10,502 nt of DNA from an uncultured Eggerthellaceae bacterium (GTDB lineage Bacteria; Actinomycetota; Coriobacteriia; Coriobacteriales; Eggerthellaceae). Both the position numbers and the translations under genes were made by a program. The stretch is from positions 1-10,502 of the forward strand of contig CAMPAJ010000036.1 in the NCBI GenBank assembly GCA_946631805.1. The letters run 5' to 3'. Shown piece by piece: positions 6,159 to 10,502 of this stretch. Numbering within the stretch: position 1 is the stretch's first letter; each line of letters begins with the position of its first letter. A model generated the notes under the pieces. It was not told the origin of the DNA. It searched no databases and saw only the letters and a list, made by a program, of their open reading frames with translations.

Positions 6159-6186
6159 TTGCGCGCTCGCTTTGTTGTGCTAAAGT
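6159..6186 (+). promoter_or_regulatory. Promoter for the 54-residue ORF upstream of the symporter
   Basis: TTGCGC at 6159-6164 (-35), a 16-base spacer ending in TGC, and TAAAGT at 6181-6186 (extended -10). The ATG at 6194 lies 7 bases after the -10, the same spacing as at 3705-3713. The stretch TGCTANANTGTCG is shared by both sites. Confidence 0.55.
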
Positions 6187-6193
6187 GTCGCAT

Positions 6194-6358
6194 ATGCAAT
6201 CGAGGCAGGGACATATCACGGGCACGAGTGCGCGGGCGGTCATGAGCGAGGTTTTCGCCATGCAGTGTATGAATGCCGCCGCCGGCCTTTTGGCGCAAAA
6301 CCCCATGTCCCGTCGCAATGACGCCTACACAGCCATTTACTATTTTCGATATTGCTAG
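6194..6358 (+). CDS. Candidate leaderless 54-residue ORF with aromatic-rich end
   Basis: No family is recognised. The frame begins MQSRQGHITG and ends DAYTAIYYFRYC: five of the last ten residues are Tyr or Phe (45, 49, 50, 51, 53). It is bracketed by a good extended -10 promoter 7 bases upstream and by a terminator whose stem starts within the stop codon (6357). There is no Shine-Dalgarno site, consistent with a leaderless start. It could be a small protein, or a leader peptide for the symporter gene 241 bases downstream, in which Tyr/Phe codons (6338-6352) sense charged tRNA. It could also be noncoding, the real product being a short RNA of about 190 bases. No antiterminator pairing to the terminator was found. 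Confidence 0.4.
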   Translation: MQSRQGHITGTSARAVMSEVFAMQCMNAAAGLLAQNPMSRRNDAYTAIYYFRYC

Positions 6359-6387
6359 CACACGGATCTTTTGCCGGGTGCTTTTTT
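6357..6387 (+). terminator. Intrinsic terminator directly after the 54-residue ORF
   Basis: AGCAC-A-CGG at 6357-6365 pairs with CCG-G-GTGCT at 6374-6382 (8 pairs with one mismatch, 8-base loop), followed by TTTTT at 6383-6387. The stem starts on the second base of the TAG stop. From 6388 to 6599 no gene is seen, only a weak 5-bp hairpin at 6519-6535. How the symporter is transcribed, by read-through or from its own promoter, is not resolved. Confidence 0.7.
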
Positions 6388-6599
6388 AGTGCCGTAGCGC
6401 CGTCCTGCCCGCGTGCGCTCGTCCTATTCGAGTTACAACCGCATCAGTAGAAGAGCCGTGTGCAACTCCGTGCCGTCTTGGGCTGCAGGGCGATTGCGCC
6501 TTGCGGTCCTGGGGCGATGTGCCGTTTGCTGGCACCTTATGGGCCGATGTTCAACTGGCCGAAAAGCTGGTCAGACAAAATATTCGAAAGGGACTCGCA

Positions 6600-8249
6600 A
6601 TGATTTGGAAAATACTCGTACTCATAGTGTTCGTGGCAATTGCCGTGGGCGTCGGCGTGTACGCCCGGCGATCTACTTCGAGCGTCGACGGATTCGTGCT
6701 CGGTGGCCGCAACGTTGGCCCGTGGCTTTCGGCGTTCGCGTACGGCACGAGCTACTTCTCGGCCGTAATCTTTGTGGGCTATGCAGGGCAGTTTGGATAC
6801 CGCTACGGCCTTTCGGCAACGTGGGCTGGTATCGGTAACGCCATACTGGGCTCGCTTTTAGCCTGGTGGGTGCTTGGTCCGCGTGCTCGAGAGATGACGC
6901 ATCGCCTCAAGGCGACGACCATGCCGGAGTTTTTCGGAAAACGCTACAACTCCCAGGCGCTGCGCATTGCCGCCGCGGCCATCATCTTCGTGTTCCTCAT
7001 TCCATACACGGCCAGCGTGTACAACGGCTTGTCGCGCCTGATCGTCATCGCATTCGGCATCAACGTGCCCTATGAGTACTGCATCATTTTCATGGCGCTC
7101 GTGACTTGCGTATACGTCGTATTGGGCGGCTACATGGCCACCGTCATGAACGACTTCATCCAAGGCTGCGTCATGCTCGTCGGCATTGTGGCCGTCATCT
7201 GGGCGGTGCTCAACGGGTATGGCGGATTCTCGGAAGCCGTTATCTCGCTTTCGCAGATCCAAGCTCCCGATACTGCGATGCAAGGTGCCTACACGAGCTT
7301 CTTCGGTCCCGACCTGTTCAATCTGCTCGGCGTTGTGGTGCTCACATCGCTTGGCACTTGGGGTTTGCCGCAGATGGTCCAGAAGTTCTATGCCATAAAG
7401 AGCGGTCCTGCCGTTAAGCAAGGCGCCATCATCTCGACCGTGTTCGCCTTCATCATTGCCGGTGGCAGCTACTTCCTGGGTGGTTTCGGCCGCCTGGCCA
7501 TCGAGAACCCAGCTGCGGCCCAGTTCATCGAGTACAACCCCAATACGGGCGCGATTGTATACGACTCGATCATGCCGGCGCTCGTATCCAATATTCCCGA
7601 CATCCTGCTCGGCGTGCTCGTCGTCATGGTGCTTTCGGCCTCGATGTCGACGCTTTCGTCGCTCGTGCTCACGTCGTCCTCGACGTTGACGCTTGACCTG
7701 ATCAAGGGCAATGTGGTGAAGAACATGAGCGAGAAGCAGCAGATCAGCTGGATGCGCGTGCTGCTCGTCGTGTTCATCGCTCTTTCGGCGGCTATCGGCA
7801 TCATTCAGGTTCAGGGTTCTTTGCCCTTTATCGCCCAGCTCATGGGCATCTCGTGGGGCGCTCTGGCCGGCGCATTCCTCGGTCCGTTCCTGTGGGGCCT
7901 GTACTCTGGCAAGGTTTCGAAAGCGTCGGTGTGGGTGAGCTTCATCGTGGGCGTTGGCCTTACGACTGGCAACATGATTTCGGGCTTCGTCGGCACGCCG
8001 TGGATCGCGTCGCCCATCAATGCCGGTGCGCTGGCCATGCTGTTGTCCATCGTCATAGTTCCCGTCGTGAGCCTGTTCACTCCTTCCGTCGAGTTCCAGA
8101 TCAACCCGCCCTCCGCCAAGGGTGCCGGCGACCTGGCCTTCGAGGCGGCTACGGCAGGGCAGGAGATTTCCGAGCAAACAGGCGGCAAGGGTATCGAAGG
8201 TGCCGCAGCTGACGAAATCGCAATTCCGCCTACGGGCAAGCGTAGTTAG
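6600..8249 (+). CDS. Sodium:solute symporter (SSS family)
   Basis: This is an integral membrane sodium-coupled uptake carrier of the PutP/PanF/vSGLT type, 549 residues, with about 13 hydrophobic helices. The N-terminus MIWKILVLIVFVAIAVGVGVY is the first helix. FVLGGRNVGPWLSAFAYGTS after it is the family's substrate/sodium region. The signature SASMSTLSS (346-354) followed by LTSSSTLTLDL matches the SSS motif that lines the sodium site. The last 50 residues are hydrophilic and probably cytoplasmic. The start is set by AAAGGGA at 6587-6593, 6 bases before the ATG; an upstream extension to 6501 has no family support. The substrate (proline, pantothenate, sugar, aromatic or other acid) cannot be read from the sequence. 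It is preceded by the aromatic-rich short ORF and terminator, and followed by a strong hairpin. Confidence 0.9.
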   Translation: MIWKILVLIVFVAIAVGVGVYARRSTSSVDGFVLGGRNVGPWLSAFAYGTSYFSAVIFVGYAGQFGYRYGLSATWAGIGNAILGSLLAWWVLGPRAREMTHRLKATTMPEFFGKRYNSQALRIAAAAIIFVFLIPYTASVYNGLSRLIVIAFGINVPYEYCIIFMALVTCVYVVLGGYMATVMNDFIQGCVMLVGIVAVIWAVLNGYGGFSEAVISLSQIQAPDTAMQGAYTSFFGPDLFNLLGVVVLTSLGTWGLPQMVQKFYAIKSGPAVKQGAIISTVFAFIIAGGSYFLGGFGRLAIENPAAAQFIEYNPNTGAIVYDSIMPALVSNIPDILLGVLVVMVLSASMSTLSSLVLTSSSTLTLDLIKGNVVKNMSEKQQISWMRVLLVVFIALSAAIGIIQVQGSLPFIAQLMGISWGALAGAFLGPFLWGLYSGKVSKASVWVSFIVGVGLTTGNMISGFVGTPWIASPINAGALAMLLSIVIVPVVSLFTPSVEFQINPPSAKGAGDLAFEAATAGQEISEQTGGKGIEGAAADEIAIPPTGKRS

Positions 8250-8256
8250 AGCGAAG

Positions 8257-8294
8257 CAGGGGGATGCGCCTCGTTTCCGGGGCGCATCCCCCTG
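8257..8294 (+). terminator. Hairpin after the symporter gene
   Basis: CAGGGGGATGCGCC at 8257-8270 pairs with 8281-8294 over 14 bp, with a 10-base loop. It begins 7 bases after the stop. No T-run follows, so it may act as a terminator or as an RNA 3'-end stabiliser. Confidence 0.6.
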
Positions 8295-8327
8295 GCGTTA
8301 AAGACAAAATGTGAATATCCCCTAAAT

Positions 8328-8352
8328 GTAAAACGACCCCGCGAATGCGGGG
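8328..8352 (-). terminator. Terminator of the tRNA-Arg gene
   Basis: On the minus strand CCCCGC pairs with GCGGGG (8337-8342 and 8347-8352, 4-base loop), followed by TCGTTTTAC. It lies 13 bases after the encoded CCA of the tRNA. Confidence 0.75.
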
Positions 8353-8365
8353 CCGGGTAGCTCGC

Positions 8366-8442
8366 TGGCGCGCCCTGTAGGATTCGAACCTACGACGCCC
8401 TGATTCGTAGTCAGGTCCTCTATCCAGCTGAGGTAAGGGCGC
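8366..8442 (-). tRNA. tRNA-Arg (anticodon ACG)
   Basis: A full cloverleaf of 74 bases plus encoded CCA (8366-8368). The acceptor GCGCCCT/AGGGCGC, D stem CCTC/GAGG, anticodon stem CCTGA/TCAGG with loop CTACGAA, and T stem GTAGG/CCTAC with TTCGAAT loop all pair perfectly; the discriminator is G. Anticodon ACG would be deaminated to ICG and read CGU, CGC and CGA. It has its own promoter and terminator, so it is monocistronic. Confidence 0.97.
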
Positions 8443-8460
8443 GTTCAAAACAGCTTGTTT

Positions 8461-8489
8461 ATTTAAGCACTCCGAGTAATGGGTGTCAA
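8461..8489 (-). promoter_or_regulatory. Promoter of tRNA-Arg
   Basis: On the minus strand TTGACA (8484-8489), a 17-base spacer ending TGC, and TTAAAT (8461-8466, extended -10). Transcription would start near 8454, about 12 bases before the mature 5' end. Confidence 0.7.
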
Positions 8490-8546
8490 CGAGAAATTTG
8501 GCTATCGTCACGGAATGTTCACGTTGCCCCAATTCCTTCCCATTGA

Positions 8547-8580
8547 CAAACTAAGCTCGGGAAAAGGTGCGCTTAGTTTG
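8547..8580 (-). terminator. Hairpin after the Rrf2 gene
   Basis: CAAACTAAGC at 8547-8556 pairs with 8571-8580 over 10 bp with a 14-base loop. It lies 42 bases past the Rrf2 stop. On the minus strand the stem ends TTAGTTTG, giving a weak T-rich tail inside the stem. Confidence 0.55.
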
Positions 8581-8622
8581 ACGCAGGCCGAAGCACCGCG
8601 GAGTTTGCCTCAGAAGTGCTCG

Positions 8623-9096
8623 TTACGCACGCTCGCGCAGGCGCGCAGCCTCCTGCTCGAGGGCAGTGGCCATGAGCAGCTCGGGCGCTACGCCGTCTGC
8701 ATGGGCGTCAAGCAAATCCTGAATCGAAATCGCCTCGAGGAACCCGTCAAGGCTATTCATGATCGTGTCGTGAATCTCGCGAATCGCGGCAGCGGACTCG
8801 TTGCCTTTGGCGGGCTTCTTCATCGGCTGGCGCTCATGCTTGAGGTCGCCGTCGAATGCATTCAAGATTTGCGCGACGGAGATCTCGGATGGTTTCTTGG
8901 CGAGTACATAGCCGCCGTTTTTGCCGGGGCGAGCTTTGATCAAGCCGGCGTTGCGCAGGCGGAGGGCAAGCTGGATCAAGTAGTCGCGCGGCACAGACAT
9001 TTCTTCGGAAATTTCTCGCGATGAGCAAGTGCCTCCATTGACCGCCAAGTATACGATGGCGCGTGCGCCATAATCGACCGATGCCTTGAGCTTCAT
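8623..9096 (-). CDS. Rrf2-family transcriptional regulator lacking iron-sulphur cysteines
   Basis: The protein has 157 residues, normal for Rrf2/IscR/NsrR regulators. It opens MKLKASVDYGARAIVYLA, followed by the winged helix (SSREISEEMSVPRDYLIQLALR at 25-46 as recognition region, wing GKNGGYVLAKKP). The segment that holds the three Fe-S cysteines in IscR or NsrR has none here (FDGDLKHERQPMKKPAKG). The only cysteine is Cys24. It is thus closer to cluster-free members such as CymR, whose signal is a partner protein or metabolite. Start 9096 is fixed by AGGAGG 5 bases upstream on the minus strand; the frame's extension to 9132 has no support. It is transcribed alone. The target genes cannot be told from the window. 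Confidence 0.9.
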   Translation of the reverse strand: MKLKASVDYGARAIVYLAVNGGTCSSREISEEMSVPRDYLIQLALRLRNAGLIKARPGKNGGYVLAKKPSEISVAQILNAFDGDLKHERQPMKKPAKGNESAAAIREIHDTIMNSLDGFLEAISIQDLLDAHADGVAPELLMATALEQEAARLRERA

Positions 9097-9174
9097 CGCT
9101 TCCTCCTCATGGTTAACGCCCCGCAGAGCCAAGTAAGTAACTAGGCCCGAAGGAACAAATATATTAAGTCAACT

Positions 9175-9235
9175 CATCGAAAGTGTCTCGATGTATGACA
9201 AAATTGGCAAATTGAACTGTCTCCATTGTGTCTCG
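9175..9235. promoter_or_regulatory. Repeat cluster upstream of the Rrf2 gene, candidate operator
   Basis: A dyad CATCGA-N7-TCGATG occupies 9175-9193. GTGTCTCG occurs at 9183-9190 and again at 9228-9235, with a third TGTCTC at 9218-9223. The region 9150-9220 is unusually AT-rich for the window. Rrf2 proteins bind dyads near their own promoters, so autoregulation is plausible. No clean -35/-10 pair for the gene was found. Confidence 0.3.
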
Positions 9236-9250
9236 TTGGGACATTTTTTT
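9228..9250 (+). terminator. Small hairpin with seven-T tail
   Basis: TGTCTC at 9229-9234 pairs with GGGACA at 9238-9243 (6 pairs with one T-G), followed by TTTTTTT at 9244-9250. No plus-strand gene ends just before it, so what it terminates is unclear; it may be chance or the end of a very short RNA. Confidence 0.4.
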
Positions 9251-9596
9251 CAAGCCCTAATAGGCAATTTGCGCTGAATCTAACCTATATGAACGGAGCA
9301 CGAATGAAAAAGCCCCCAGGAAACGCACGAAACGGAAGCCTCGAAGGGTCATTGCGTCACGCGACTCAAGGACTGTGATCGAGATTTCCCAAACAGGGTC
9401 AAGACTTTGTCATGGTACCGAGCCGGCAGCTTCCCGCGGCCCGACGCGTCGATCCAGGCTAGTGCCGTGGCAATTGGGGACAACCGGCGGCTCGCTTGCG
9501 AGGTTTTGAGCCAAGATGCTGGGCTAGCGCCACGGAGATTGGGAGCAATCGGCGACGGTGCATCTCGCGCCGACTGCTCGCCACTAGCCGAGCCCA
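9251..9596. other. Gene-free stretch
   Basis: No reading frame on either strand has a ribosome site, a family match or convincing composition. The one visible structure is a degenerate direct repeat at 9457-9556. It may be eroded coding or repeat sequence. Confidence 0.5.
9457..9556. repeat. Degenerate direct repeat, two units 65 bases apart
   Basis: GGCTAGTGCCGTGG at 9457 and GGCTAGCGCCACGG at 9522 begin two related 35-base stretches that match at about 26 positions; most differences are transitions. Between them are about 30 unrelated bases. The function is unknown. Confidence 0.5.
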
Positions 9597-9626
9597 TTGT
9601 CATCTGCGATTACGTTATCCTATAAT
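9597..9626 (+). promoter_or_regulatory. Promoter of the lysine-riboswitch transcript
   Basis: TTGTCA at 9597-9602 (5 of 6 to the -35 consensus), an 18-base spacer and TATAAT at 9621-9626. Transcription should start near 9633, about 16 bases before the riboswitch P1 stem. It is the best vegetative promoter in the window. Confidence 0.85.
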
Positions 9627-9648
9627 ACAGAGACTGTTTAGTTACAGG

Positions 9649-9834
9649 CATGATAGAGGCGCGGCCTTCATCAGTAGCCTCCGCATAGGGCGCAGCAAGC
9701 GTCCTTTAAGCTCGGAAAAGTGCCGGGGCGAAAGGGAATGCCGCCGAAGAGCGCTATCGGTTTCCGCCGCTGCGTATCTGGGGTGCAGGAGAACATCCTG
9801 CACACTGCCGCTCGAAAAGTGGAGAGCTATCATG
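9649..9834 (+). promoter_or_regulatory. Lysine riboswitch (L box) aptamer
   Basis: The aptamer binds L-lysine and controls the transporter gene downstream. P1 is CATGATAG (9649-9656) with CTATCATG (9827-9834). Conserved L-box pieces occur in order: GATAGAGGCGCG at 9652-9663, AGTAGCC at 9674-9680, GGCGAAAGGGAATGCCG at 9727-9743 followed by CCGAAG at 9744-9749, CTGGGGTGC at 9778-9786, and GGAGAGCTATC at 9821-9831. The stem TGCAGGA/TCCTGCA (9784-9790 and 9796-9802) is perfect. Size and order match known lysine riboswitches. A second layer (antiterminator, terminator) follows. Confidence 0.93.
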
Positions 9835-9878
9835 GCCAGGCGCATGCGCGGCTCGCCGAGCACACCAACAGGCCATGA
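9830..9878 (+). promoter_or_regulatory. Antiterminator of the lysine riboswitch
   Basis: TCATGGCC at 9830-9837 is complementary to GGCCATGA at 9871-9878. The first segment overlaps the 3' strand of P1 and the second is the left arm of the terminator. Lysine binding stabilises P1 and frees the terminator; without lysine this pairing prevents termination. Confidence 0.75.
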
Positions 9879-9893
9879 CCTTCATGGCCTGTT
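9867..9893 (+). terminator. Riboswitch-controlled terminator
   Basis: AACAGGCCATGA at 9867-9878 pairs with 9882-9893 over 12 bp with a CCT loop. The T-run is short (GTTTGATTGT). The Shine-Dalgarno site begins only 8 bases later. Confidence 0.8.
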
Positions 9894-9915
9894 TGATTGT
9901 AAGGAGGAGACGTAC

Positions 9916-10502
9916 ATGCAATTCGTGGGGACATTTTGGGCGCTCGTTCCGCCAATCGTGGCGATTGTGCTTGCGCTCGTGACGAAGGAGACGTTCAGCT
10001 CCCTGTTCGTCGGCATCCTGGTGGGCGCGCTGCTGCTCGCGCTGCAATCGGGCGACATCGTCAACGTTGTCAACTACACGATCCTCGGCGAGTTCGGCGA
10101 GGGTGATGATGCGGTTGGCCTGGGATTCATCGCGGCCATATCGGACCCGTGGAACGCGGGCATCTTCGTGTTCCTCGTCATGCTGGGCATCATGGTGGCG
10201 CTCGTGAACGCCGCCGGCGGCTCGGTTGCGTTCGGGCGCTGGGCGGCTCAGCACATCAAATCGCGTGTGGGCGCACAAATCGCGACCTTCTGCCTGGGCG
10301 TGCTGATCTTCATCGATGACTACTTCAACTGCCTTACGGTCGGCGCAGTCATGCGTCCCGTCACCGATGCCGAAAAGATCTCGCGTGCGAAACTGTCGTA
10401 CATCATCGATGCGACTGCTGCTCCCATCTGCATGATCGCGCCCATCTCGTCGTGGGCTGCGGCCGTGTCCTCCACGGCCGACGGCATCGAGGGCGTTTCG
10501 GG
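9916..10502 (+). CDS. NhaC-family Na+/H+ antiporter-like transporter, probable lysine transporter (LysW type), 3' truncated
   Basis: An integral membrane carrier of the NhaC superfamily. The first 195 codons are in the window; full members have roughly 450-550 residues. Hydrophobic helices lie near residues 6-22, 28-44, 82-98 and 119-134. The family motif FIDDYFNCLTVG at 132-143, with paired Asp in the membrane, and RAKLSYIIDATAAPICMIAPISSW at 157-180 are typical. The start is fixed by AAGGAGGAG at 9901-9909, 6 bases before the ATG. The upstream lysine riboswitch changes the likely role: NhaC-type genes under L boxes have been assigned as lysine transporters (LysW), with expression shut off when lysine is abundant, which fits uptake. 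The direction of transport and coupling ion are inferred. Confidence 0.88.
   Translation, partial: MQFVGTFWALVPPIVAIVLALVTKETFSSLFVGILVGALLLALQSGDIVNVVNYTILGEFGEGDDAVGLGFIAAISDPWNAGIFVFLVMLGIMVALVNAAGGSVAFGRWAAQHIKSRVGAQIATFCLGVLIFIDDYFNCLTVGAVMRPVTDAEKISRAKLSYIIDATAAPICMIAPISSWAAAVSSTADGIEGVS

Noticed and set aside
6011..6361. Minus-strand 116-codon frame in the gap before the symporter
   Set aside because: No ribosome site or family match, and the plus strand carries the promoter and terminator signals.
6858..8177. Minus-strand frame of 439 codons opposite the symporter gene
   Set aside because: Very rich in His, Asp, Glu and Arg, as expected from the complement of codons for hydrophobic residues; no support as a gene.
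9184..9234. TGTCTC boxes resembling plant auxin-response elements
   Set aside because: A six-base match to a plant motif has no meaning in a bacterium; kept only as possible operator repeats.
9349..9625. Overlapping short frames on both strands (84 codons minus, 72 codons plus)
   Set aside because: Neither has a Shine-Dalgarno site or a recognised domain; the internal similarity follows from the degenerate DNA repeat at 9457-9556.

Overview
Organism. The window is GC-rich with an actinobacterial look. Its promoters resemble TGC-TANNNT, several -10 boxes sit only 6 or 7 bases before an ATG, Shine-Dalgarno sites are strong inside operons, and one intact tRNA carries an encoded CCA. The gene content is that of an amino-acid-fermenting anaerobe: indolepyruvate:ferredoxin oxidoreductase, an aryl-CoA ligase, a sodium symporter and an NhaC-type antiporter. 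This fits a gut coriobacterium (Eggerthellaceae-like). That assignment is an inference from gene content, not a proven identity.

Layout. (1) 55-3394, plus strand: promoter, iorA and iorB as a tightly overlapping operon. IorA carries an extra acidic tail of about 255 residues. (2) 3395-3712: no gene, but a strongly folded inverted-repeat region. (3) 3697-5149, plus strand: promoter, a 19-codon apparently leaderless leader ORF ending Trp-Leu-stop, competing hairpins, then a PaaK-type phenylacetate-CoA ligase and its terminator. (4) 5150-6193: repeats and hairpins around a minus-strand HAD-IB phosphatase. (5) 6159-6387, plus strand: promoter, a 54-codon ORF with an aromatic-rich end, and a terminator touching its stop codon. 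(6) 6600-8249, plus strand: sodium:solute symporter. (7) 8328-9096, minus strand: tRNA-Arg(ACG) with its own promoter and terminator, and an Rrf2-family regulator. (8) 9097-9596: no convincing gene; possible operator repeats and a degenerate direct repeat. (9) 9597-10502, plus strand: promoter, lysine riboswitch with antiterminator and terminator, then the first 195 codons of an NhaC-family transporter that runs off the window.

How it fits together. IorAB oxidises aryl-pyruvates made from Trp, Phe and Tyr to aryl-acetyl-CoA with reduction of ferredoxin. The neighbouring ligase interconverts aryl-acetates and their CoA esters. Two short ORFs rich in Trp or Tyr/Phe at their 3' ends precede the ligase and the symporter, so amino-acid-responsive control of these genes is plausible but unproven. 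The final gene is under a well-formed lysine riboswitch and is best read as a lysine transporter.

Main points of interest: the two leader-like ORFs, the duplicated motif in the IorA tail, and families of short inverted or repeated sequences confined to the intergenic gaps.
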